Below, piece by piece: positions 1 through 6,787 of a stretch of 9,988 bases of DNA (within the stretch, counting starts at the first letter, position 1; every line of letters starts with the position of its first letter). A program made the position numbers and the translations under genes. The DNA is from Myxococcales bacterium. Lineage in GTDB: Bacteria; Myxococcota; Polyangia; Polyangiales; Polyangiaceae. Under the pieces are notes generated by a model. The model had not been told where the DNA came from. It did not search any database and saw only the letters and a list, made by a program, of their open reading frames with translations. The stretch lies in contig JAGQIY010000009.1 in assembly GCA_020430865.1 (NCBI GenBank), positions 1-9,988 of the forward strand. The letters run 5' to 3'.

Positions 1-352
1 AGTTGATCGCGCGATAGCCGCCGTACTGCTCCGTCACGGCTGCGCCTCTGGCCTCGAACGAGTCCTTGTCGCGTAGCCTGCCCGCTTGGATCGCGCGCCG
101 CATCACCTCCAGGGCGAGCAGGCGCGCCTGGACGTAGTCCTCGAGCTTGCTGGCGGAGAGCTCCGCGGTGAGCTGCGCGTGGGCTGCGTTGTGGTCCCGT
201 TCGGCGCGCTCGAGCTCCACGGAGCTTGTCGCCATCCCCGTCGCGGTGACGATGAACACGCCGATGCTGAGCAGCCACCGCCGCAGCCTTCGGCGGGGGG
301 CGGTGCCCTGCGCTCGTGGCTTGTCGCTGGTCGCGGTCTCGGGGGTCACCAT
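1..352 (-). CDS. Membrane sensor protein with CHASE-like extracytoplasmic domain, N-terminal part (C-terminus outside window)
   Basis: The reading frame is open from an ATG at 352 to the window edge, giving 117 residues. Residues 1-25 are polar and arginine-rich (RRRLRRW), residues 26-43 form one hydrophobic segment (WLLSIGVFIVTATGMATS), and a long helical segment follows (about 45-105), ending in YGGYRAIN. The layout of a short basic N-terminus, one membrane helix, a helical region and then a G-x-x-A-I-N motif is known from CHASE sensor domains of membrane histidine kinases, PAS/GGDEF proteins and adenylate cyclases. The output domain lies outside the window, so kinase or cyclase cannot be decided. 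The start is 16 bp after the stop of the upstream lipoprotein gene, so the two are probably co-transcribed and the lipoprotein could feed information to this sensor (inference). The ribosome site is weak. The CHASE assignment rests on pattern only. Confidence 0.6.
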   Translation of the reverse strand, partial: MVTPETATSDKPRAQGTAPRRRLRRWLLSIGVFIVTATGMATSSVELERAERDHNAAHAQLTAELSASKLEDYVQARLLALEVMRRAIQAGRLRDKDSFEARGAAVTEQYGGYRAIN

Positions 353-368
353 CTCGAAACCGCAGTGT

Positions 369-1409
369 TCACTCAGTTCGCGGCGTAGGCGATGCGGTGC
401 GAGGAAACACCAGGATCAGCTCGTCCGGCCTTGGCTCGAACAGCAGCGCTCCGTGCTCGCTGCGCCGGGAGCTGAGCGCCTTGTAGGCCTGGTACCAGGG
501 CATGGCCTTCCACGCCGGGGAGTCCTTGATGTACTCGGGGACGATCACATCCAGCGCGACGTAGCGTGTCCGTTGCTTGAGCGGAGCGCCGAAGCTCCAG
601 GTCTCCGCCCCCGGCTTCGGATACGGGTCGTTGTGCAGCGCGCCGCCGTAGGCGACGATCAGCTCGGACTCACCGCCTGCCGCCTGGCGTTTCAACAGGA
701 ACTCGACGTCCTTTTGCGTGTTCTTGGCCACCGTCTCGAGCATCAAGCCGATGTCGCCGGAGCCCGCCTTGGTGATGGCTTCGAGTTCCTCACAGCTCGG
801 GTGCAGACTCCTCGGTGTGATGCCGAGTGCCTTGGCGGCGTTGCCCAGCTCGACGTACTCGTTCTTGTTGCTGGAGGCCTGCTTCTTCGTGACGGCCTCC
901 TGCTGTTTCTTGACCTGCTTGACCGTTTCCTTGCGGCATTTAGGGTCGGGGAACCAGAGCTCCAGGAGCAGGTCCGATGCCTTGCCCTCGAGGCTTGGCA
1001 ACAGCTGGTCCTTGAAGCGGGCCGCGCCGGACTGCACGCCTTCGCTGCCCTTCTGAGCGTGAGCCTCGCCGATCGCGAGCACCCGCGGGTCTCGGCTGAG
1101 CACCTGTTCGAAGGCGGCGCGGGCGTTCTTGAACTCGAGGCAGCGCAGCTCGCCGCACGTCTTTGCTGCTTTCGGGACCTCGGTGGCTGGGCCACTCAGC
1201 GGAGGTGGCGCACTCGAAGCGCCGCTTGGCGCCGCAGCAAGCGACGAGGCGCTTGGCACGGTGTCCACGGCGACTGGCTCCGTCGTCGACCGCGGCGTCG
1301 TCTCGTCACACCCGTAGCCGGTCCCGACGAGGACCAACCAGCAAGCGCAATGCGCCATCCGGCTCGGCCGTCTGGAGCGGTGCCGGCTCACCCCCTGATC
1401 CCGCTTCAT
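369..1409 (-). CDS. Putative lipoprotein with ChaN/TraB/Tiki-like GExH domain
   Basis: The protein has 346 residues from ATG 1409. A GTG at 1391 (residue 7), preceded by GGATCAGGGG, is an equally good start. An arginine-rich n-region and a hydrophobic stretch (ACWLVLVGTGYG) end at Cys34, which would be lipidated although the lipobox (GYGC) is imperfect. Residues 36-80 are a Ser/Pro/Ala-rich linker. The folded part holds VLAIGEAHAQKG (about 110-121), ELWFPDP (about 150-156) and AYGGALHNDPYP (about 253-264). A GExH motif near the N-terminus and a late small-residue-rich H motif are the hallmarks of the haem-binding/hydrolase-like superfamily that includes ChaN, TraB, Tiki and EreA. Haem binding or peptidase activity is therefore possible but not shown. 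It probably sits on the outer membrane facing the periplasm. It is first in an operon with the membrane sensor that ends the window, and is transcribed divergently from the RecD-like gene. The family call is moderate. Confidence 0.65.
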   Translation of the reverse strand: MKRDQGVSRHRSRRPSRMAHCACWLVLVGTGYGCDETTPRSTTEPVAVDTVPSASSLAAAPSGASSAPPPLSGPATEVPKAAKTCGELRCLEFKNARAAFEQVLSRDPRVLAIGEAHAQKGSEGVQSGAARFKDQLLPSLEGKASDLLLELWFPDPKCRKETVKQVKKQQEAVTKKQASSNKNEYVELGNAAKALGITPRSLHPSCEELEAITKAGSGDIGLMLETVAKNTQKDVEFLLKRQAAGGESELIVAYGGALHNDPYPKPGAETWSFGAPLKQRTRYVALDVIVPEYIKDSPAWKAMPWYQAYKALSSRRSEHGALLFEPRPDELILVFPRTASPTPRTE

Positions 1410-1418
1410 TCCGGCCAG

Positions 1419-1424
1419 AGCATA
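1419..1424 (-). promoter_or_regulatory. Candidate -10 element (TATGCT) for the ChaN-like lipoprotein gene
   Basis: TATGCT on the minus strand matches TATAAT at four of six positions and fits TANNNT. It ends 9 nt before the ATG at 1409. Transcription would begin at about 1412, leaving almost no leader if ATG 1409 is used, or about 20 nt with a GGATCAGGGG site if GTG 1391 is used. No convincing -35 was seen. Confidence 0.3.
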
Positions 1425-1448
1425 GCAGAGATGCCCCGCGGATAGGTG

Positions 1449-3647
1449 ATGTCGGGCGCTTTCCGCTATACAGCCTGCAGCGTGGGTCAGACGTTAACCG
1501 GTGAAGTGCAGCACGTGGTCTTCGAGAACGAAGACACGGGGTTTCGCGTGTTGCGTCTCCGCGGAGTGCGCGCTCACGGGACGCTCACGGTCGTCGGGGT
1601 GCTGCCCCCAGTGGGTGTCGGCACCAGCGTGCGAGTGAGCGGCGAGATGATGGTGGACCCGCGGCGCGGCGCCCAGTTCAAGGCCGACACGCTGGTTCCG
1701 ATCCTTCCGGAAACTCTCGCGGGGATCGAGCGCTACCTCTCGTCTGGCTTCATCCAGGGCATCGGTGCCGGCTTCGCGAAGCGAATCGTCGGGCACTTCG
1801 GCCTCGAGACCCTGAAGGTGCTGGACGAGGCCCCGGAGCGCTTGCGGGAGGTGCCTGGGCTCGGAAAGAAGCGCGCGGCCGAGCTCTACAAGTCCTGGAG
1901 TGCCCAGAAGCTGCAGAGCAGCGTGCTGCTGCTGTTGCAGTCGCACGGTGCGAGCCCGAGCTTGGCTGCGCGAATCGTGGAGCGCTACGGCGAGAAGGCG
2001 GCCAGCGTCGTTCAGCAGAGCCCGTACCGCCTGGCCATCGAGGTGCGGGGAGTTGGTTTCCGTACGGCAGATAAGATCGCTCAGTCCATCGGCATCGCAG
2101 GGGATCACCCCGAGCGCGCCCAAGCGGGTGTGCTGCACGAGCTCGGACAGCTCGCCGACTCGGGACATGTGCTCTCGGCTCGCCTCGACTTGGTGCAGCG
2201 CGCGGCGCACATGCTCGAGGTGGGTGAGGATCACGTCGAGGCTGCCCTGGACGCGCTGTGGGCAGCGAACCGGGTGGTCATCGAGGACGGTCTGGTGTTC
2301 CTGCGCCGCCATCACGAAGCCGAGTGCAACGTGGTCGGCTACCTGAGGGAGCTCCTCGATAGCCCCGGTCAGGCGCTGACGGGGCTCGAACACCACATCG
2401 CGCTGTTCGAGCAGCGGCTCGACATTCGGCTCGCCGAGGCGCAGCGCCAGGCGGTGGAGCTCGCGGCCGAACACAAGGTCGTGGTCATCACGGGTGGTCC
2501 CGGTGTCGGCAAGACGACGATCATCCGTGCGATCCTCAGCGTCTTCCTGGGAGCCCAGCTCGAGGTGCGCCTCGCCGCGCCCACGGGCCGCGCCGCGAAG
2601 CGCTTGAGCGAGGCCACGGGCCACGACGCGTCGAGGATTCATCGCTTGCTGGAGTACGATCCCCGTGGTGGCGGCTTCCAGAGGTCTGCGGACGAGCCGC
2701 TGGACGTCGGCGCGGTGATCGTAGACGAGGCGTCCATGGTCGACCTGAGCCTCGCGGAATCGTTGCTGGCTGCGGTGCCGCCAGCTGCGCGCCTGGTGAT
2801 CGTCGGTGACGCGGACCAGTTGCCCGGCGTTGGACCTGGCGCAGTGCTGCGTGATCTGATCGAATCAGGGGTCCTGCCCACGGTACGCCTCAACGAGGTG
2901 TTTCGGCAGGCCGAGCAGAGCCGTATCGTCCAGAACGCGCATCGCATCTACCGCGGCGAACGCCCGGAGTCTGCCCCAGCAGAGGACCCGAGCGCCGACT
3001 TCTTCGTCATCCCGCGCAAGGACCCGGAGAGGGCGGCAGAGGTCGTGCAGCGCTTGGTGACCGAGCGCATCCCGGGGCGCTTTCAGCTGGATCCGCTGGC
3101 CGACGTACAGGTGCTGACGCCGATGCATCGGGGACCGGCGGGGACCATCGCGCTCAACGCGGCCCTGCAGGCGGCGCTGAACCCGGTCGGGCCGACGCTG
3201 GAGCGCGGCGGTCAGCGCTACCGGGTCGGCGACAAGGTGATGCAGACCAAGAACGACTACGAGCGCGAGGTCTTCAACGGCGACATCGGGCGCATCACCG
3301 AGATCGATACCGAGCGGAAACAAGTGAAGGTACGGTTCGAGGAGCGCGAGGTGCCGGCCTACGCCCTCGGAGAGCTCGACAACCTGAACCTGGCCTACGC
3401 CTGCAGCGTGCACAAGAGCCAGGGTAGTGAGTACCCCGCGGTGGTGATCCCGCTCCTGACGGCGCACTTCGTCATGCTGTCCCGCAACTTGCTCTACACC
3501 GCCGTGACGCGCGCGCGACGCCTGTGCGTGCTCGTCGCTGACCCCCGCGCGTTGGACATCGCGCTGTCCGAGGTGCGCCGGGAGGAGCGGCTCACCCGGC
3601 TCGCCCAACGTCTTCGGGTGGCGAGCGGGCTGTCCGAGTTGGTGTGA
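1449..3647 (+). CDS. recD2: RecD2/RecD-like ATP-dependent DNA helicase (superfamily 1B)
   Basis: This is a 732-residue 5'-3' DNA helicase of the RecD2 (YrrC) type that acts without RecB or RecC, in cytoplasmic DNA repair. Domains in order: an N-terminal OB-like part (GEVQHVVFENEDTGF, about 18-32), helix-hairpin-helix repeats (VPGLGKKRAAELY, about 135-147; GVGFRTADKIAQSIGI, about 201-216), then the helicase core. Core motifs: Walker A GGPGVGKTT (349-357), motif Ia APTGRAAKRL (377-386), Walker B VDEASM (425-430), motif III GDADQLPGVGPG (453-464), RLNEVFRQ (480-487), the motif V/UvrD C-terminal part AYACSVHKSQGSEYPAVVIP (649-668) and motif VI LLYTAVTRAR (681-690). All key residues are present, and the length matches stand-alone RecD2 enzymes (about 700-800). 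The start is uncertain: GTG 1446, ATG 1449 (weak GGATAGG) or GTG 1482. The last lies 9 nt after TATACA and just before the OB strand, so it may be the true leaderless start. No recB or recC is seen nearby, which supports RecD2 over RecD. Confidence 0.95.
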   Translation: MSGAFRYTACSVGQTLTGEVQHVVFENEDTGFRVLRLRGVRAHGTLTVVGVLPPVGVGTSVRVSGEMMVDPRRGAQFKADTLVPILPETLAGIERYLSSGFIQGIGAGFAKRIVGHFGLETLKVLDEAPERLREVPGLGKKRAAELYKSWSAQKLQSSVLLLLQSHGASPSLAARIVERYGEKAASVVQQSPYRLAIEVRGVGFRTADKIAQSIGIAGDHPERAQAGVLHELGQLADSGHVLSARLDLVQRAAHMLEVGEDHVEAALDALWAANRVVIEDGLVFLRRHHEAECNVVGYLRELLDSPGQALTGLEHHIALFEQRLDIRLAEAQRQAVELAAEHKVVVITGGPGVGKTTIIRAILSVFLGAQLEVRLAAPTGRAAKRLSEATGHDASRIHRLLEYDPRGGGFQRSADEPLDVGAVIVDEASMVDLSLAESLLAAVPPAARLVIVGDADQLPGVGPGAVLRDLIESGVLPTVRLNEVFRQAEQSRIVQNAHRIYRGERPESAPAEDPSADFFVIPRKDPERAAEVVQRLVTERIPGRFQLDPLADVQVLTPMHRGPAGTIALNAALQAALNPVGPTLERGGQRYRVGDKVMQTKNDYEREVFNGDIGRITEIDTERKQVKVRFEEREVPAYALGELDNLNLAYACSVHKSQGSEYPAVVIPLLTAHFVMLSRNLLYTAVTRARRLCVLVADPRALDIALSEVRREERLTRLAQRLRVASGLSELV
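1462..1472 (+). promoter_or_regulatory. Candidate -10 element TCCGCTATACA upstream of GTG 1482
   Basis: TATACA (1467-1472) matches four of six -10 positions and lies 9 nt before the in-frame GTG at 1482. If functional, transcription would start at about 1479-1481, downstream of ATG 1449, and the helicase would be made from a leaderless message starting at 1482. The TCCGCTA core recurs before the genes at 6938 and 9232. Confidence 0.3.
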
Positions 3648-3705
3648 CAGACAACGTCCCCCGAAACCTGGCCATGCTTTCAGTGGTCGTGGGACAACTG
3701 CACGC

Positions 3706-3957
3706 ATGAAGACCACCGACACCTGTCTCCTCCTCGCTCTCCTCGATCTGTCGCCCGCCGCTCGCCACGTGCGGATCTGCGACGTGGCCCGGCACGCGAG
3801 ATTGCCCATTGGCGAGACCTTGCGGCTGCTCAGGCAGCTCCAGGTGCGCGGCTGGGTCGACGCATCGAAGCGACGTCTGACCCTGCGCGGACTGGTACTC
3901 GCGGTATCTCTCCAGGCTCGCGTACGGGCTGGTCGGTCCCTCGCCGTAGCCGCTTGA
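3706..3957 (+). CDS. Small winged helix-turn-helix protein, putative transcriptional regulator
   Basis: The 83-residue product begins MKTTDTCLLLALLDLSPAA and continues as a compact winged-helix pattern. Helix 1 covers about 4-14 (CLLLALLDL). VRICDVARHARLP (22-34) is the second helix and turn. IGETLRLLRQLQVRGWVD (35-52) is a recognition helix leading into a strand, and RRLTLRGLVLAVSL (56-69) looks like the wing plus a final helix. The order 'DVARHARLP..TLRLLRQLQVRGWV' is typical of IclR/MarR/LysR-type N-terminal domains, where the promoter is read by the LRQL helix. Nothing but the DNA-binding domain is present, so it would act as a dimer or need a partner. It lies 58 bp after the RecD-like gene on the same strand and could be its distal operon member or independently expressed. 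No strong ribosome site precedes the ATG. Its target is unknown, and the gene is short enough that a spurious call remains possible. Confidence 0.6.
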   Translation: MKTTDTCLLLALLDLSPAARHVRICDVARHARLPIGETLRLLRQLQVRGWVDASKRRLTLRGLVLAVSLQARVRAGRSLAVAA

Positions 3958-4041
3958 GCGCACGAAACCATTGGTGAAAACCACGGTCTGGCAGGTCGCT
4001 TGTTAGGTGACTCGCGGGACGCGTTGGGAACCAAACGCTGC

Positions 4042-4070
4042 TTGACCGGCCGCTCACGCAGAGCTAGCAG
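4042..4070 (+). promoter_or_regulatory. Candidate sigma70-like promoter for the cysteine-rich lipoprotein gene
   Basis: TTGACC (4042-4047), a 17-nt spacer and TAGCAG (4065-4070) give a good -35 and a weak -10. Transcription from about 4077 would produce a leader of about 105 nt before ATG 4183. No transcript evidence exists. Confidence 0.25.
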
Positions 4071-4082
4071 CGCGCCCTACAT

Positions 4083-4142
4083 GTCGGGTGGAATCCGACC
4101 GTACGGCTGAATATCCCACCCGCGCGGCGGAGACCCCGCGGG
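4083..4142 (+). promoter_or_regulatory. Structured leader with overlapping stem-loops upstream of the lipoprotein gene
   Basis: Three stems can form. GTCGG (4083-4087) pairs with CCGAC (4095-4099). CGGGTGG (4085-4091) pairs with CCACCCG (4116-4122). CCCGCG (4119-4124) pairs with CGCGGG (4137-4142). The first two are mutually exclusive, as are the last two where their arms overlap. The ribosome site (AAAGGAG, 4168-4174) lies just outside. This could be a switch or only GC-rich coincidence. Confidence 0.3.
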
Positions 4143-4182
4143 CCGAGCTCAACCCCTCGCGCCCCCCAAAGGAGAACGTTTC

Positions 4183-5205
4183 ATGCACTTCAAGTCTGCT
4201 CTTCTGAGCGCCTGCCTCATCGCCGCTTCTCTCGTCGGCTGCTCTGCAGCTTCCGACACCGCCCCCACCCCCGAGGGGGGAAAGGCGACGGCCGAGCGCG
4301 AGTACCGCGTTGGTGGCTGGACCTTCCATGACGACGCATTCGAATGCGGTGGCAGCGTCCGCACTGACCTCTGGCGTGGTCAGGCTCGCCATGTCTTCGC
4401 CTTCGATGGCACCGCGGGCGACACCGTCACCTTCGCCCCTGACGGAACCTGGGCGAATGACCTGGGCGTCCTGGCCTTCGTCACCGACACCCGGGGAGCG
4501 ATCACCAACTGGAGCATCGAGCCTGCGTACTCGAGCACCAAATTCGACGTCACGTTCCAGCGCTCGGAGACCCACTTCGTCTGGGTCATGCCCCTCGAGC
4601 CACGCCGACTCAAGGGCACGAACTACCTGACCATGAGCGTGCATTGTCAGGACGCGGGCTGCTCCAGCGACTCGGACTGCGCCCTGGACGAGTCCTGCGT
4701 ACAGGTGCAGTGCTTCACCACGCCGTGCCCCGCGCTGTGTGTGGCGCAACCGACGTGCGCCGAAGGCGTGACCGCGGACGACCGAGTGTACGCGAAGAAT
4801 TTCGCCGCCGGCGAGTACCAGGCGGCTCAGGACTTCGTCGCTGGCTTCGACTTCGTCATGAGCGGCATCAACAAGGGCACCTGCGAGGAGCTGAACACCA
4901 AGCCCTGCAACGACGACGCGCCGATCTGTGGACAGCCGGCTTGGGCAGACTACCCCAAGGACTTCGCGAGCCTGTGCGACTTCCAGCACCTGATCCGGGG
5001 CTGGGCTGGTGACACGGGAGAGGCCAAGGGCGCCTTCGAGGACGGCGTGTGCGAGGCGCAGACAAAGTGCGATTTCGAGGCCGACCCGAGCAAGCACTAC
5101 GTCGGCATGAGCCCCGAGGAGTGTCGGGTCATCCGCTTCGCCTGTGCCGCGAACATGAGCTACTTCAACGACGAGTGTGGCTGCGGTTGTCAAGACCTGA
5201 GGTGA
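4183..5205 (+). CDS. Secreted cysteine-rich lipoprotein with C-terminal CGCGC motif (hypothetical)
   Basis: The 340-residue product has a clean lipoprotein signal: MHFKSALLSACLIAASLVGC, with lipobox LVGC and Cys20 lipidated. The start is fixed by AAAGGAG 8 nt upstream. Residues 40-155 look beta-rich (AGDTVTF, GVLAFVTD, HFVWVMPLE), recalling PPC-like beta-sandwiches, tentatively. Residues 155-192 hold a dense disulfide-type block (CSSDSDCALDESC, CFTTPCPALC). Residues 234-290 (PCNDDAPICG, a central DYPKDFASLC, ending FEDGVC) have the cysteine spacing of a degenerate Kazal-type inhibitor. The end (CRVIRFACAANMSYFNDECG, then CGC) resembles a signature I associate with myxobacterial secreted proteins. 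It probably sits in the outer membrane facing outward or into the periplasm. A role in protease inhibition or surface binding is a guess. The gene stands alone, with a structured leader in front and hairpins behind. I do not recognise a named family. Confidence 0.85.
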   Translation: MHFKSALLSACLIAASLVGCSAASDTAPTPEGGKATAEREYRVGGWTFHDDAFECGGSVRTDLWRGQARHVFAFDGTAGDTVTFAPDGTWANDLGVLAFVTDTRGAITNWSIEPAYSSTKFDVTFQRSETHFVWVMPLEPRRLKGTNYLTMSVHCQDAGCSSDSDCALDESCVQVQCFTTPCPALCVAQPTCAEGVTADDRVYAKNFAAGEYQAAQDFVAGFDFVMSGINKGTCEELNTKPCNDDAPICGQPAWADYPKDFASLCDFQHLIRGWAGDTGEAKGAFEDGVCEAQTKCDFEADPSKHYVGMSPEECRVIRFACAANMSYFNDECGCGCQDLR

Positions 5206-5249
5206 CTCGTCGCGATGTCCTGCGTTTCCGTGGGGCACTGTGACGTCGC

Positions 5250-5276
5250 CTCGCGCGGTATCGCGAGCTTGCTTTT
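5250..5276 (+). terminator. Candidate intrinsic terminator after the lipoprotein gene
   Basis: CTCGCG (5250-5255), a six-base loop and CGCGAG (5262-5267) form a perfect stem, followed by CTTGCTTTT (5268-5276). It lies 45 bp after the stop codon at 5205, as expected for the plus-strand gene. The T-tract is short and interrupted. Confidence 0.45.
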
Positions 5277-5304
5277 GCGGCGTGTTCCTGCGGGGACGCG
5301 CCGC
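5277..5304. repeat. Strong 11-bp stem-loop in the convergent intergenic region
   Basis: Bases 5277-5287 pair with 5294-5304 over 11 positions, two of them G-T wobbles on the plus strand, around a six-base loop. It directly follows the terminator-like hairpin and has no T-run on either strand. It may act as a backup barrier between the convergent genes ending at 5205 and 5344. Confidence 0.45.
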
Positions 5305-5343
5305 TCGTCTTCGTGGGGGCAGGTTCGGGGGTGAGGGTGCGCC

Positions 5344-6603
5344 TCAATTCATCGGCACCAGCTGCGTCTGGTCATCACCACAAAACTGAGCCTCTCCCTC
5401 GTAGATCTGCCCGCAGGTGGGGCAGATCTTCTTGCGCTGGACCGGCGGAGAAGGCGAGGCGGGGGCAGGAGCCGGGCCTGGCGGCGGACCTGGGGCGGCT
5501 TCCGCGGCGGGCTGGGGACTCCTCTTGCGACCTCGCAGGGCGAGCGCCAGCCCTCCCAGCAACAGGATCAAGGCGCCGCCTCCCGCTGCCGCCAACAACA
5601 CCCAGTTTCGACCCCCTTGGGTCTGGCTGGTCACCTCCTTGCTGCCGACGGCGCCACTCGCGACCAGCGCGACGGCTTCGCCCTGTTCACCGGACTCGTC
5701 GAAGTCTCCTCCAGCGAGCAGCGCGTCGTAGCGCTCCTTGGAGACGATCTCGAGCACGACCTGGACGCTGCGTCCCGAGACGCTGACGCTGATCTCGACC
5801 TCGCCGTCGGCGGCGTCGCTCGCGACCTTGAGCTTGCCAGGCCCAACGCTCTCCACGCCTCGATGCTCTGGAACGCTCCAACGGGGCGGCGTTCCCGTGG
5901 GGCAACCGCGGGAGTCCACGACGCTGGCTCGGAACTGGAACTCCTCTCCCGGCAGGATCAGTTTCCGTGCGGGACGGACCTCCAAGCGCGCAACCTCCCC
6001 GGGTTCTGCGCAGCGGTTCTCCGGCTTCGCCGTGGGTGGGGTTGCCGGAGGGGCGCTCGGGGCCGCGCTCACGCTGGCGCTTGGCTCCACTGGTGGTGCC
6101 GCGCCTTCGCGCTGGATCAGGCGAAAGCTCCGCGTGCGTCGCACGCTCGCGGTGCAGTTCTGGCCTTCGACGACGAAGACGTACTGTCCGGTTTCGTTGA
6201 AGCTGATGGTGTCGTCCGTGGCGCTCATCGTCGTCACCACCGTCGCCTGCCGGGGATCGCCCGCTGCGGTCTTGCAGGTCGTTGCCCATCCGCGCTTGCC
6301 GCCGGAGTGGGAGCGAGGCGTGAGGCCAGGGTACTGTTCCCAGCACTGGTTGGTTCGATAAGTGCGCGTTCCGCCGTAGATGACGAGCTCGCCGCCGCTT
6401 TGCTTGATGGAAACGGACCCGCCCGGCGCGCCTCCACCTCCGGGCTTGGGTCCGCACGCGTCACCCCACTCTCCGACCCGCCACTGCACGCTCATGGCCG
6501 ATGCGGACCAGCGCCCCGAGAGCGTCGGTTGCTCGGCTCTGGCTTCGCTCGCGGCGGCGAGCAGCACCAAGGCTCCTACCAGCCAACTCAGCAGCCAGCG
6601 CAT
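5344..6603 (-). CDS. Single-pass membrane protein: periplasmic Ig-like region and cytoplasmic zinc-ribbon-like tail (hypothetical)
   Basis: The start is taken at ATG 6603 because a clear signal peptide begins there (MRWLLSWLVGALVLLAAASE then ARA, cleavage after residue 23). The frame stays open to an upstream ATG at 6684, but that would bury the signal. The 419-residue product has a beta-rich first domain (24-165) with several cysteines, a Pro/Ser/Ala linker (166-196), an Ig-like domain (about 206-290; RLEVRPARKLILPGEEFQFR, RWSVPEH, GEVEISVSVSG), one transmembrane helix (333-356, NWVLLAAAGGGALILLLGGL) followed by RGRKR, a proline-rich stretch, and a C-terminal CPTCG...FCGDD (Cys394, Cys397, Cys408). 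This tail is like the zinc ribbons found in myxobacterial kinases and would lie in the cytoplasm. Only three cysteines are present, so Asp may supply the fourth ligand. Possible scaffold or signalling role (inference). TACCCT lies 7 nt before ATG. I do not recognise a named family. Confidence 0.8.
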   Translation of the reverse strand: MRWLLSWLVGALVLLAAASEARAEQPTLSGRWSASAMSVQWRVGEWGDACGPKPGGGGAPGGSVSIKQSGGELVIYGGTRTYRTNQCWEQYPGLTPRSHSGGKRGWATTCKTAAGDPRQATVVTTMSATDDTISFNETGQYVFVVEGQNCTASVRRTRSFRLIQREGAAPPVEPSASVSAAPSAPPATPPTAKPENRCAEPGEVARLEVRPARKLILPGEEFQFRASVVDSRGCPTGTPPRWSVPEHRGVESVGPGKLKVASDAADGEVEISVSVSGRSVQVVLEIVSKERYDALLAGGDFDESGEQGEAVALVASGAVGSKEVTSQTQGGRNWVLLAAAGGGALILLLGGLALALRGRKRSPQPAAEAAPGPPPGPAPAPASPSPPVQRKKICPTCGQIYEGEAQFCGDDQTQLVPMN

Positions 6604-6610
6604 GGCGTGC

Positions 6611-6616
6611 AGGGTA
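6611..6616 (-). promoter_or_regulatory. Candidate -10 element TACCCT directly upstream of ATG 6603
   Basis: TACCCT on the minus strand fits TANNNT and ends 7 nt before the ATG. There is no Shine-Dalgarno sequence in that gap, so a leaderless message is a reasonable reading. Confidence 0.3.
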
Positions 6617-6757
6617 CGCAACGCGTCTGACCTTGGGGAGGCCGCGCGGCGATGCGGAAACCGTTCGGAGCGAGGCGGGACCACCCACCCGTTATAGCCG
6701 AGGTCGCCGTGGACCGGGCAGGCGTGGCGGGGGCCTGCGCTGGGGCAGGCAGGTTCG

Positions 6758-6787
6758 TTGACTTCGGAAAAATGGGGGTGGTAGCGT
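6758..6787 (+). promoter_or_regulatory. Candidate promoter for the OmpA/TSP3 gene
   Basis: TTGACT (6758-6763), an 18-nt spacer and TAGCGT (6782-6787) give a recognisable -35 and a weak -10. The resulting leader would be about 145 nt and contain both copies of TGGTGCGAAC. Confidence 0.3.

Noticed and set aside
147..1445. 432-residue plus-strand ORF opposite the lipoprotein and sensor genes
   Set aside because: Low-complexity Arg/Leu/Ala composition and no domain. The minus-strand frame has a signal sequence and GExH motifs, so this is a GC-rich shadow.
1494..2642. 382-residue minus-strand ORF inside the helicase gene
   Set aside because: Antisense to well-conserved RecD2 motifs; composition is biased and no family is recognisable.
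2865..4034. 389-residue minus-strand ORF over the helicase end and winged-helix gene
   Set aside because: Arg/Ser/Pro-rich antisense shadow; the plus strand carries helicase motifs V and VI here.
4054..5238. 394-residue minus-strand ORF opposite the lipoprotein gene
   Set aside because: The plus strand has a lipobox, a strong ribosome site and a cysteine pattern; the antisense frame has none.
5617..6630. 337-residue plus-strand ORF opposite the zinc-ribbon membrane protein
   Set aside because: No signal or domain. The minus strand has a signal peptide, a membrane helix and CxxC motifs.
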